Shown here: in pieces, positions 7,668 through 16,145 of the stretch | Layout of the letters: each line of letters starts with the position of its first letter | Numbering within the stretch: position 1 is the stretch's first letter | NCBI GenBank assembly: GCA_040876735.1 | Contig: JBBDPC010000033.1 | Coordinates: 62,001-126,000, forward strand | Direction: 5' to 3' | Length of the DNA stretch: 64,000 bases | Source of the DNA: Natronomicrosphaera sp040876735 | Lineage (GTDB): Bacteria > Planctomycetota > Phycisphaerae > Phycisphaerales > Phycisphaeraceae | The notes under the pieces: model-generated | What the model saw: the letters and a program-made list of their open reading frames with translations, nothing else | Database searches by the model: none | What the model was told of the DNA's origin: nothing | Position numbers and translations under genes: made by a program

Positions 7668-9194
7668 TCAGTCGGTGCGTTGCCAACCCAGCACGTGGCC
7701 GACGGTGCGCCACAGGATCCAGAGGTCAAGCTGCCAGTTCATGTGTTCGACGTAGTCGATGTCGTAGCGGATCCACTCCTGAAAGTCTTCGCCTTCGCGG
7801 CGGGTGCGCATGACCTGCCACAGTCCGGTGATGCCCGGGCGGATGCTCAGGCGCGCTTCACGCCAGGCGGGGCAGTACTGGTTTTCGCTGTGCGGGCTTG
7901 GCCGGGGGCCGACGACGGACATGTGACCGACGAGCACGTTGAGGAACTGCGGCAGCTCGTCGAGCTTGGTGTCGCGCAGGAACGCGCCGACGCGGGTGAC
8001 GCGGGGGTCGTCGGCCATGAAAAACTGCGGACCGTCCACCTGGTTCGCCGCCGCGAGCTGCGCCTTGATCTGCTCGGCGTCGTTGCGCATCGAGCGGAAC
8101 TTGAGGCAGGGAAACTCCCGGCCGCCGAGCGTCTCGCGCTGATGCACGAAGAAGAACGGCCGACCATCCTCCCACCAGATCGCCAGCATGATCAGCGGAA
8201 ACAGCGGCAGGACCACCAGCAGCGCCAGGCTGGCGAAGAGAAGGTCGAACACCCGCTTGCCCGGCCGACGGCGACAGGTGTGACGGTGGGCCGACGGCGG
8301 CCTGGACAAGTCGGCGGGCGCGGCATCGAGCACACCCCGCGGGTCGAGGCGAGCCCATGGCACGGCTTCCGGTCCCTGCGCAACACGCATCGTGTCCCAC
8401 AGCGCCACCGGCCCGGCGATGCTCACCGACTCCGCAAGCCGCCGGCCGGCGCCGACCCACACCGGCCCAATGAACCGCGCGTCCTCCTGCCGGGTCACCT
8501 CCGCGTCCACCCACACGTTTTCATGCCACGGCTGCGCCCGTGCGATGGTCAGGTCCGGCCGACGCCACTGCGCCACCAACGCCTGCACAAACGCCCGCCG
8601 CCCCCCCGGTTCATGGCGTGACATCACCTGCCCGGCCAGCGACAGCGTCGCCCGCCGATCGCGCGGCACGGTCTGACGCAAGCGACGCCAGCCCGCCGAC
8701 GACGTCTCCGCATGCTGCCAACGCCGCGCCAGCCAGCGGTGCGGCGTGATCGCCACGCGCACCATCCGCGACGGCCGATGGCGGTACTGGCGGTGGAAGG
8801 CGTGAAACCGGCCCTGTTCGTCGGCGATCAACTGCTCGCGGTAGCCGGGCTCATGCTGGCCGTGCAGGCGGACGAACAGCAGGTCGTCCCGCCGCCATGT
8901 CAGCGTGTTCACCGCCCGGCGCAGGCGCAGTTGCACCAGGTCCGGCTCGTCGACGAGCAGGTACAACTCCGCATGGCGGGCCAGCGGCCGGCCGTCGCCG
9001 CGACGCACCACCTGCACGCATCGCGACGCCCAGAACCGCTCGTGCAACTGCACCGCCTCCAGCCCCCAGATCGACTCGGCCGACGGCTGGCCGACCGGGG
9101 CCGACGCCCCCGCGTCCGCACGGGGTCGCAGGTCGCGCGCGTCGTCGTGTGCGCCGGCGGAGCCGTTGAGCGGCTTGTGAATCGGGCAGATCAT
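7668..9194 (-). CDS. Polysaccharide-initiating sugar transferase (polyprenyl-phosphate sugar-1-phosphate transferase)
   Basis: The protein is 508 aa. The C-terminal 190 residues are a bacterial sugar transferase domain: a membrane helix 'FDLLFASLALLVVLPLFPL' at about 315-340, 'KFRSMRNDAE', 'DELPQFLNVLVGHMSVVGPRP' and 'GITGLWQV'. This family moves a sugar-1-phosphate from a nucleotide sugar to undecaprenyl phosphate to start a repeat unit. Instead of the usual four N-terminal membrane helices it has about 300 soluble residues, with a short hexapeptide-like stretch 'FIGPVWVGAGRRLAESVSIAG' at about 245-270. It lies 3 bases after the stop of the Wzz-type gene, as the last gene of that unit. Donor sugar unknown. 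Confidence 0.88.
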   Translation of the reverse strand: MICPIHKPLNGSAGAHDDARDLRPRADAGASAPVGQPSAESIWGLEAVQLHERFWASRCVQVVRRGDGRPLARHAELYLLVDEPDLVQLRLRRAVNTLTWRRDDLLFVRLHGQHEPGYREQLIADEQGRFHAFHRQYRHRPSRMVRVAITPHRWLARRWQHAETSSAGWRRLRQTVPRDRRATLSLAGQVMSRHEPGGRRAFVQALVAQWRRPDLTIARAQPWHENVWVDAEVTRQEDARFIGPVWVGAGRRLAESVSIAGPVALWDTMRVAQGPEAVPWARLDPRGVLDAAPADLSRPPSAHRHTCRRRPGKRVFDLLFASLALLVVLPLFPLIMLAIWWEDGRPFFFVHQRETLGGREFPCLKFRSMRNDAEQIKAQLAAANQVDGPQFFMADDPRVTRVGAFLRDTKLDELPQFLNVLVGHMSVVGPRPSPHSENQYCPAWREARLSIRPGITGLWQVMRTRREGEDFQEWIRYDIDYVEHMNWQLDLWILWRTVGHVLGWQRTD

Positions 9195-9197
9195 GGC

Positions 9198-11696
9198 TCA
9201 CTCGCTTTCGTCGTCGTCCGCGTGCCCGTTGACGCCCGCTCGCTTGCCCTCCGGCTGGGCATACGACGCCACCGCCGAGCCCATCGGCCCGAAGCGCGCC
9301 GAGGTCGAGGCGTCCACCCGCATCGGCGGCATCGGCCGCTCGCCCGAGACGCCGCTGACCGCGCTGGCGTACGACGAGCGCTGCACGTCGGCCGCCGGGG
9401 CGTGGTTGAACACGATGCCCGCCAGCGACGCGTTGATCGATCGCAACTGCTCCAGCGAGTGCAGCACCAGCGGCTTCTCGTCGCCGCGTGAGACCACCAG
9501 CACCGTCCGGTCCGCTTCCGACGCCGCCATCGACGCCTCGATGCTCCCCGGCACGGGGCCGGTGTCCACCAGCACGATGTCGTACCGCCGCCGCGCCTGC
9601 TCGAACACCCGCTTCAGCGCCGCCGGCGACAACGCCCCCGCCTGGTGCGGCCGGGCCGAGCCGACCGGCAACACCGACAGCCGGGCGATGCCCGTCTCGG
9701 CCACGCACGATTCCAACGGTTCGCCGATGCACACGTCGGGCAGGCCCAGCAACGACTCCCGCCGGATCGCCCGCGCCCGGTCCAGGTCTTCGCTGGTGAT
9801 CCGCCCGGTTTCGATCAGCAGTTCGCCCAACGGCTTGCCTGTCGTCTCCGAGCGTTGCCGCGCCTCTTCCAGCGACTCGGCGTCGACCATGCCTTCGCGC
9901 CGCAGCACCTGCGCCAGCGACCGGCGCACCACGACGTTGAGCCGGCGGCTGAGGCCGGCCCCGACGACGTCGCAGTCGATCAGCAGCGTGCGCGTTTCGC
10001 TGGCGGCAAACGACAATCCCAGGGCCGTGGTCAGGCTCGTCTTGCCCGACCCCGGCGAGGGGCTGGTCACCACGAGCACCTGGCCGTCGACCATGGCCGC
10101 ACCGTCGCCGCCGTTGGTCGAACCATTGCCCGAGCCACGCGTGCCATGGCCCTTGGCGCCAAGCTGCAACAGCGTGCGGATGTGGTGGACGCAGTGGGCG
10201 GTGATCGCCACCTGCTCCGGCGCGACGAAATTATCCGGCAGCGTCGGCAGGATGCCCAGCAGCCGGGCGGCGGGCAGATCGCCTTGCGCGTCCTCGACGT
10301 GATGCACCCGGCGGTCGAACCGGCCCATGAGCATCACCAGCCCGAGGCCGAGCATCGCCCCCGCGCCGCCGCCGAAGATGGCGGCCTGCATCCGCTGGCC
10401 CTGGTTGTAAGGCACGTTGGCGATTTCACCCCAACTGATGACCTCCAGGCGGTTGGCCAGCGGCGCTTCGAGGTTCAGCCGGTCGAGTCGGCGCTCGATT
10501 TCGCCAAGCTCCGCCCGGCGTTGCTCGATCCGCTCCTGGAGGCCGTCGATCTGCTGCTGTTGCCGGCCGAGCGCGGTCGCTTCGGTGCGCAGGTCTTCGT
10601 GCAGCCGTTCCAGGTCGCGCTCGCGCGCTTCCATCTCCGGCAGGCTCAGCATTTCGTCGATCGACGGGAGCATCGGGTCCCGCCCCGCCTGCAACCGCTG
10701 CACCGCCAGGTCGCTGGCGCTGAAGCGGGCGGCGTGCTGCTCGATCCGTTCGTTCAGCGAGTCCAGTTGCACGCGGGCGCGGCGCATCTCCCGGTGCTGC
10801 TCGCCGATGCCCAGCCGGCCGCCGCGGGCGATGTAATCCTGCAACTCTGCCTGCTGTTCGAGCATGCGACGCATCGTCTCGTCGTGCTGGGCGATCTGCT
10901 CCAGCGACACGGGCGAGGGCAGGCCGTCGTCGCCCTCCGTGTCGTGCTCGCGCATCGCCTCGATCTGCACGCGCGTCCGCCGCAGCATCTGCTGCACCTC
11001 TGTGAGCTGTTCGAGCTGAAGCTGGTAACGGTGCGCCAGCCCGTCGACGCCGTACTGCCCCGCCTCCTCGTCGCGGCGCTGCCGCAACTGGTCCAGCTCG
11101 CGCGACAACTGGTCGCGCCGGTTGTAAAGCTGGTTCTGGATGCGGGCGTCCTGTTGCGATTTCTGCTGCTCGTAGATGTCCTGGTAAGCGAGGATCGCCG
11201 ACGCCGCCCCCGCCGCGGCCGCGGCCGGATCCATGTCGTAAAACTTCAGCTCCGCCACCTGGCTTCCACGCGAACGCTCGATCTCCAACTGGTTGCGGAA
11301 CACGCGCATGTAGCCGCCCGTGCTCGGCCGGCCCAGCCGCTGCCACGCCTCCTGCTGCAACGCCCGCTCGATCACCTGCCGGCTGCGCATCAGGTCCACC
11401 TGTGCGTCGATGTAGGAGTCGTAATGCCGGATCGGCTCGGTCACGTCCGAATCGGGCAGCACGCCCCGCACGTCCGGCGAAATGCGCACCAGTCCCGAAC
11501 TGCGGTACACCGGCTCGATGAACAGGTAACCGCCCACCGCCCCGCCCGCGCCCAGCAGCAACGCCAGCAGCACCGCCCAGTGCAGCCGCCCGCGCAGCAG
11601 ACTCCAGGGCGAGGTTCGCCGCGGCGCGTCGTCCGGCGGCGGGGTGTCCGCCGTCAACAACAGACTGTCCGAGCCAGTGGAATGATTCCGCATCAT
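9198..11696 (-). CDS. Wzz/P-loop exopolysaccharide chain-length protein with MshEN-like insert
   Basis: The product is 832 aa. ATG 11696 is chosen because GAGGAGGAAG lies just before it. A membrane helix near residue 35-55 is followed by 'YRSSGLVRISPDV' (Wzz), a long coiled coil of Q/R/E-rich helices (about 150-440), a second membrane helix (about 460-480), then a ParA/BY-kinase ATPase: Walker A 'SPSPGSGKTS' (about 543-552), A' 'LLIDCD', and Walker B 'DIVLVDTGP' (about 705). Between A' and B sits a foreign segment (about 590-645) with 'LAQVLRREG' and 'PLGELLIETGRITSEDL', like the MshEN/GspE N-domain. The C-terminus lacks a tyrosine cluster, so autophosphorylation of the usual kind is doubtful. 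It probably controls polymer length and export in the inner membrane. Confidence 0.88.
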   Translation of the reverse strand: MMRNHSTGSDSLLLTADTPPPDDAPRRTSPWSLLRGRLHWAVLLALLLGAGGAVGGYLFIEPVYRSSGLVRISPDVRGVLPDSDVTEPIRHYDSYIDAQVDLMRSRQVIERALQQEAWQRLGRPSTGGYMRVFRNQLEIERSRGSQVAELKFYDMDPAAAAAGAASAILAYQDIYEQQKSQQDARIQNQLYNRRDQLSRELDQLRQRRDEEAGQYGVDGLAHRYQLQLEQLTEVQQMLRRTRVQIEAMREHDTEGDDGLPSPVSLEQIAQHDETMRRMLEQQAELQDYIARGGRLGIGEQHREMRRARVQLDSLNERIEQHAARFSASDLAVQRLQAGRDPMLPSIDEMLSLPEMEARERDLERLHEDLRTEATALGRQQQQIDGLQERIEQRRAELGEIERRLDRLNLEAPLANRLEVISWGEIANVPYNQGQRMQAAIFGGGAGAMLGLGLVMLMGRFDRRVHHVEDAQGDLPAARLLGILPTLPDNFVAPEQVAITAHCVHHIRTLLQLGAKGHGTRGSGNGSTNGGDGAAMVDGQVLVVTSPSPGSGKTSLTTALGLSFAASETRTLLIDCDVVGAGLSRRLNVVVRRSLAQVLRREGMVDAESLEEARQRSETTGKPLGELLIETGRITSEDLDRARAIRRESLLGLPDVCIGEPLESCVAETGIARLSVLPVGSARPHQAGALSPAALKRVFEQARRRYDIVLVDTGPVPGSIEASMAASEADRTVLVVSRGDEKPLVLHSLEQLRSINASLAGIVFNHAPAADVQRSSYASAVSGVSGERPMPPMRVDASTSARFGPMGSAVASYAQPEGKRAGVNGHADDDESE

Positions 11697-11706
11697 GACT
11701 TCCTCC

Positions 11707-12798
11707 TCACCCGTCTCGATCGTCATCCGAACCGACGCGCGGCGCCCAGCGCAGCCGCCTCCGCGGCGATACCAGCGCATTGACCCGCGTCTGGCCCGAC
11801 CGGACACAGCCGCCCGGGCCGACGACGCAGCGCACCACCGTCGCCCCCGCTTCCACGCAGCCGCCCGCCAACACCACCGCGTCATGCAACACCGCCGACC
11901 GTGCCACGTCACTGCCTGGCTCGATCAGCGCGAATACCGGATATCCGTTTTCGCCCCGGCCGTCGGCCGCGCTCATCCCCATGTCCGCGCCGCTTCTCAC
12001 CCCGGCCACGAGGACCGGCTGGCTGTGCCAGCGGCGCACGGCGTCGAGGTAGCCGTGCAACGTCCGCACCGACGTCCCCACGCCCGCCTCCCGCCGCCAG
12101 CGCGCCACGCGCACCTCGTGCCGCGTCGCCAGCCGGGGCAGGGCCTGCTCCTTGAAATCCACAAAACCCCTGTCCGGCAGATCGCGCAGGCATCCGCAAC
12201 GCAGCAGCATCACACCCGCCGGCGCACCGTCCCGCCGGGCCAGCAACCGCATGTCGCCGGGGAACCGCGACAGCACGTGAAACAGCAACCACAACGGCTC
12301 ATGCAGCAACTGCCCCGCATCGACCACCAGCACCCGGTCGTTATCGTCGTACGCCCCCGCGATGTCGCGCAGCAGCCCGCCTGTGCCGCGCAGCGGCGCC
12401 GGGTCACGCTCGATCGACACCCGGGCCGGGCCGGCCGCTTCGCTCGCCGTCGCCGCCCGGCCAGGCGCGGCCGTCCCGTGGTCCAGCAACACGCGCATCG
12501 GCAGATCGTTCATCCCCAGATGCGTCGCCAGCCCGCTCACCTGCTCACGCCACACATCCAGCACCGCTCGTCCCGGCTCCACCGGCAACGCCAGCACGAC
12601 CCGGCCCGCCCCGCGCTGCAACAGCCCGGGACGCAACGCGCCCGCCAGCAGAATCACCGCCTTCAGCCGACACGCCACCGCCTCGTCCGCCGGGTCGTGC
12701 CGCCCGAGCACATGCCGGGCCGACACCAGTCCCAGACGCGATGCCATGGCCGACGCCGGCCACGCCGCATTCGCATGATTCCTTGCTGATCGAACCAC
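11707..12798 (-). CDS. Degenerate NDP-sugar nucleotidyltransferase-like protein
   Basis: The protein is 363 aa. The start is GTG 12798 with GGGAGAG 9 bases upstream. 'KAVILLAGALRPGLL' near residue 46 resembles the first strand of sugar nucleotidyltransferases, but the G-G-x-G-T-R-L nucleotide loop is missing. 'PAPLRGTGGLLRDIAGAY' and 'RVLVVDAGQLLHEPLW' match the later conserved strands, with Asp-Ala-Gly in place of the metal-binding G-D. The C-terminal part has left-handed helix-like repeats ('ARSAVLHDAVVLAGGCVEAG'). It is probably not an active pyrophosphorylase; a structural or regulatory role in the exopolysaccharide complex is possible. It lies 10 bases before the Wzz-type gene. Confidence 0.7.
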   Translation of the reverse strand: MVRSARNHANAAWPASAMASRLGLVSARHVLGRHDPADEAVACRLKAVILLAGALRPGLLQRGAGRVVLALPVEPGRAVLDVWREQVSGLATHLGMNDLPMRVLLDHGTAAPGRAATASEAAGPARVSIERDPAPLRGTGGLLRDIAGAYDDNDRVLVVDAGQLLHEPLWLLFHVLSRFPGDMRLLARRDGAPAGVMLLRCGCLRDLPDRGFVDFKEQALPRLATRHEVRVARWRREAGVGTSVRTLHGYLDAVRRWHSQPVLVAGVRSGADMGMSAADGRGENGYPVFALIEPGSDVARSAVLHDAVVLAGGCVEAGATVVRCVVGPGGCVRSGQTRVNALVSPRRRLRWAPRVGSDDDRDG

Positions 12799-12820
12799 CT
12801 GGCACTCTCTCCCTGGACCT

Positions 12821-13690
12821 TCACAAGGGCGTCCCTGCCCCGGCCGCTTCGACCTTCACACCTCGGCCCCGACAACGGCACACCCCCGCGTGCCACAACA
12901 GTGACGCCGCGAACGGCGGCCCCTCCACCAGGTACCGCCGGCCAAGCCGACGCGGCTCCTGCGCCAACCGGTGCGCCCACTCCAGCCCTGCCTTCTGCAT
13001 CCAGCGGGGCGCCCGCTTCACCTGGCCGCACACGAAACTGAAACTGATGCCCACCCCCAGCCACCACGTCCCCGGCAGATCGTGGCGCAGTTCGCGAATC
13101 AACCATTCCTGCTTCGGGGATCCCAGCGCGACGAACACGATCGCCGGCCGCGTCTCATCCAATTGCCGACGCAACGCTTCCATCTCCGCCGGCTCACGCT
13201 CGAAACCGTAGGGCGCACCGTACTGCCCGACGACCGGCAATCCCGGAAAACGCGCCGCCAGCAGCGTCGCTGCCGCCGCCGCCGCGCCCGGCGCACCGCC
13301 AAGCAGAAACACCCCATGCCCCCGCAACGCCGCCGCCTCCGTCAGCGTCAGCGTCAACGACGAGCCCGCCACCCGCTCGGGCAGCGGCGTGCCCTGCACC
13401 CGCGACGCCCAGACCAGCGGCATCCCGTCCGCCACCACCAGGTCCGCCTCCGCCAGCATCGCCCGGAATGCCTCGTCCACCGCCGCGCGACGCATGTGGT
13501 CCAGGTTCGGCGTCACCACCCAGCCGCCCCGGCCGGCCGCCAGCGACGACAGCACGTACCGGATGCACTGCGACTCGGTCACCGCGTGCAGGTCCACCTC
13601 GTTCAAGCGCACCGTCGGCGGCCGGGCGGGCACGGCGGGCGCCTCGTGCAACGCCCGCGCCTGACGAATCAGTTCCGGGTCGGCTCGCAT
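12821..13690 (-). CDS. WecG/TagA/CpsF-family glycosyltransferase
   Basis: The protein is 289 aa, GT26 family. Family motifs are 'VVTPNLDHMRRA' (TPN-D), 'LVVADGMPLVWASR', 'GHGVFLLGGAPGAA', 'FVALGSPKQEWLI' and 'KAGLEWAHRLAQEPRRLGRRYL'. These enzymes add the second sugar (ManNAc or ManNAcA in known cases) to a polyprenyl-linked first sugar, at the cytoplasmic membrane face. The gene starts inside the 3' end of the preceding gene (22-base overlap). A Gly/Arg-rich tail of about 20 residues is not conserved. The sugar added here cannot be read from sequence. Confidence 0.92.
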   Translation of the reverse strand: MRADPELIRQARALHEAPAVPARPPTVRLNEVDLHAVTESQCIRYVLSSLAAGRGGWVVTPNLDHMRRAAVDEAFRAMLAEADLVVADGMPLVWASRVQGTPLPERVAGSSLTLTLTEAAALRGHGVFLLGGAPGAAAAAATLLAARFPGLPVVGQYGAPYGFEREPAEMEALRRQLDETRPAIVFVALGSPKQEWLIRELRHDLPGTWWLGVGISFSFVCGQVKRAPRWMQKAGLEWAHRLAQEPRRLGRRYLVEGPPFAASLLWHAGVCRCRGRGVKVEAAGAGTPL

Positions 13691-14793
13691 GCCATCTCCT
13701 TCTCTCCCGCCCTCAACGCCGCCGCGCCCTGTCGCCCGACAAAGGCGTGCAGACTCGCCAGGTAGCGTTGCACCGGCTCACGCACCCGGCCCGCCACCGC
13801 CTGCTCCACCCGCTCGATCTGCGTCGCCAGCCAGCGCGCGTGCCTGGCCGACAACGCCCGGCAGTCCGCCTCCCGGCCGAGCAATGCCACCACCGACCCG
13901 GTCGCCTGCTCCAGCGCCGCAGCCTGCTGCGCCAGCGCCGCCTCATCGCCCGCCAGGTAGTGAAAGTAGGCCAGCATCGGCAGGTTGTTCCGCTCCGGCG
14001 GCAGGTAGCGGCGTCGGCGGTGCAGTTCGACGTACTGGCAGACCAGTTGCGTCGGGTGCACCATCTCTTGGCCGGTCATCGCCAGCAGCGACCGTCGCCG
14101 ATCGCGCTGCGGATAGAGAAACGTGTCGAACTCCACCCGTCGGCCGTCGTGGCGGGTGACGCAGTTGAACAGGTCGATCGGCTGGCTCCGCTGGCGCAGG
14201 TCGGCGGCGTCGAAGATCATCTCGAACGTAACCGCCAGTTGGTCATCCACCGTCAGCCCGTTGCCGTGGTAGTAGTTGACGCCGAGGTACTGGTCGCCCC
14301 GCTCGCGGATGAGGTCGTAGCGTTGCTCGAAGACGCCATCTTGAAGCAGCAGGGCATCCAGGTCGTGCACGAAGGCATAGCGCGTCTGCACGGCGGCGAT
14401 GGGCAGCACCCAGTTCAGCCAGCAGTAGCACCAGGCCCAGCCAATGCGGTCGAGCACGCGGGCCTGCATCGGGCTGTAGAAGACAAAGCGCAGCGGCAGG
14501 TCTTCAAACCGCTCACGCAGCGCGTTGAGCAGCGCGTGGTCGGCCCGGTGTTCGGTCACGTCGAAGCCGATGATGATCTCGCGCAGGTTCGGCCGACGTT
14601 GCTGCCGGACGAGCGTGAGGTTGGCGAACAGCACGCGCACCATTGCCGCCGGGCAGCCGATGACGAGCGAGTAGCCTGCCTGCGGCGAACGCAGCGGCGT
14701 CCATTGGGCGACCGGCTCGATGGCGGTGCGCACCAGCCCGCGGCGGAGGCGGGCGAGGTGGAACGACCAGTTGTCGTGATACTTCTCATCCAT
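13669..14793 (-). CDS. Putative GT-A-fold glycosyltransferase of the polysaccharide locus
   Basis: The protein is 374 aa from ATG 14793 (MDEKYHDNW); the open frame continues upstream but is Arg/Pro-rich and unlike a protein. 'YSLVIGCPAAMVRVLFANLTLV', followed by 'LREIIIGFDVTEHR', looks like the first strands of a GT-A fold, and 'YAFVHDLDALLLQDGVF' carries a D-x-D that could bind a metal-nucleotide sugar. The C-terminal third is a helix-rich Ala/Arg region. I do not recognise the exact family. Its place at the head of the WecG / nucleotidyltransferase / Wzz / sugar transferase run suggests a step in the same polymer. It is divergent from the alpha/beta hydrolase gene. Confidence 0.65.
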   Translation of the reverse strand: MDEKYHDNWSFHLARLRRGLVRTAIEPVAQWTPLRSPQAGYSLVIGCPAAMVRVLFANLTLVRQQRRPNLREIIIGFDVTEHRADHALLNALRERFEDLPLRFVFYSPMQARVLDRIGWAWCYCWLNWVLPIAAVQTRYAFVHDLDALLLQDGVFEQRYDLIRERGDQYLGVNYYHGNGLTVDDQLAVTFEMIFDAADLRQRSQPIDLFNCVTRHDGRRVEFDTFLYPQRDRRRSLLAMTGQEMVHPTQLVCQYVELHRRRRYLPPERNNLPMLAYFHYLAGDEAALAQQAAALEQATGSVVALLGREADCRALSARHARWLATQIERVEQAVAGRVREPVQRYLASLHAFVGRQGAAALRAGEKEMACEPTRN

Positions 14794-15155
14794 GGCGTGG
14801 CTGGCAGGGCAGGACGGGGGCGTATCGCAATGGCTGCGCGTGGGGGCGCGCCGGCGTCGTGTGGGGGGGTTGATGAAAGAGGCCGGTTCTCCCGGCCGTA
14901 TGAATGTCCGCTTCCATGCGTGCTCCGCGTTCTCCCTCCGCAGCGTCAGCCATGAACCGGACGTTCCCTGTCCGGTGTGCAATCGTAGACCGCGCGCCCG
15001 GCCGGGGTCGCGTACCGCTTGCGGTGGAAACTTCTGTTGGCCTTGGCGGGTGGGATCATTTTCGTGCTTCGGCGCGGTCGCCGTGGGGGTGGCGTTCTAC
15101 AATCCGCCGATGCCCGGGCTGCGGCTGGGCGCACGTGGATGAGGTGAGGGACGAA
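14794..15155. other. Divergent intergenic region, 362 bases
   Basis: This separates the minus-strand polysaccharide genes from the plus-strand hydrolase gene. It probably holds promoters for both. A TACAAT box at 15098-15103, about 55 bases before the hydrolase ATG, is the clearest -10-like site; no good -35 is seen with it. No RNA gene or repeat was recognised. Confidence 0.4.
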
Positions 15156-16145
15156 ATGGGGAATGACCTGACCACCACTTTACGGGTGCAACTGCATCGC
15201 TTTCGCGATCTCCACTCATTGGTGCCCTTGCTGCGCGCCCCCCGGCCCTGGCAGGTCCGCGTGCTCCCCGAGACGGACGCGTTGCCGATCACGCTGGAAT
15301 CGGACGGCCTGCGGCTGGCGGGCAGCTACTATCCCGCCCGCGACGACGCAGGCACGCATCGCCATGACCAGGGCCACGGATCGGCCGGCCCGGGCATCGT
15401 GCTCGCGCACGGGTCGTCGCCGTACGGCCGGCGGCTGCCGCTGATCCAGGTGCTCGCCGTGCTGCTGCGCCAGCGCGGCTACCACGTGCTGACCTACGAC
15501 GCCCGCTGCTACGGCGAGTCGGACCACCCGCCCACGCCGGACGACATCCGCGGGTTCGACTTCGGCCGCGACGTCAGCGCCGCGCTCGACTGGCTGGCGG
15601 CACGGTCGGAGGTGGACGCCGGCCGGATGTCCGTGATCGGCCACTCGTTCGGAGCCGGCGCGGCGCTCGCCGCCGAGGTCAACGACACCCGCATCGCCCG
15701 GCTGGTGCTGTTCGGCCCGCCGCGCCGCCTGCGCGAACGTTTCCTCAACGACCATGCACCCCACCGCCAGTTGATTCTCTCACGCATGCAGCGCGACATG
15801 AACGTGCCCTACCCGCTCAACGAGGCCGTCATCTGCCGCATGATCGCCCGGCGTGACATCGAAGGGCAGATCGAACACTTTCAAGGCGAGGATCACGCGC
15901 CGCTGCTGCTGCTGGATGCGGCGCGGGAGGGCGTGGCCGACCGCGACTTTCTGCGTCACGTTCACCGGCGCATGGGCCCGCACGTGACCTACTGGACCGT
16001 GCCGGACACGGACCACTACCTCAATACCGGGCGGCTGCTTGGCCGGGTGGTGTATCATCCGGCACGGGTCTTGCCCTTCGTCGAGAAGGTGGACCGGTTT
16101 CTGTGCGACCCGTCGCCGGTGGCGTCGGCGTCGGCGTCGGGTTGA
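15156..16145 (+). CDS. Alpha/beta hydrolase
   Basis: The protein is 329 aa from ATG 15156, which has GGTGAGGGA upstream. The fold is clear: 'PGIVLAHGSSPYGRRLPL' (oxyanion strand), 'YHVLTYDARCYGESD', the nucleophile elbow 'VIGHSFGAGAALA' (Ser of G-H-S-F-G) and a late His in 'VPDTDHYLNTGRL'. The N-terminus has no signal peptide, so it is probably cytoplasmic. It is the only plus-strand gene in this part of the polysaccharide region and may serve polymer or lipid-link turnover, but its substrate is unknown. The last 125 bases overlap the end of a convergent gene. Confidence 0.85.
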   Translation: MGNDLTTTLRVQLHRFRDLHSLVPLLRAPRPWQVRVLPETDALPITLESDGLRLAGSYYPARDDAGTHRHDQGHGSAGPGIVLAHGSSPYGRRLPLIQVLAVLLRQRGYHVLTYDARCYGESDHPPTPDDIRGFDFGRDVSAALDWLAARSEVDAGRMSVIGHSFGAGAALAAEVNDTRIARLVLFGPPRRLRERFLNDHAPHRQLILSRMQRDMNVPYPLNEAVICRMIARRDIEGQIEHFQGEDHAPLLLLDAAREGVADRDFLRHVHRRMGPHVTYWTVPDTDHYLNTGRLLGRVVYHPARVLPFVEKVDRFLCDPSPVASASASG

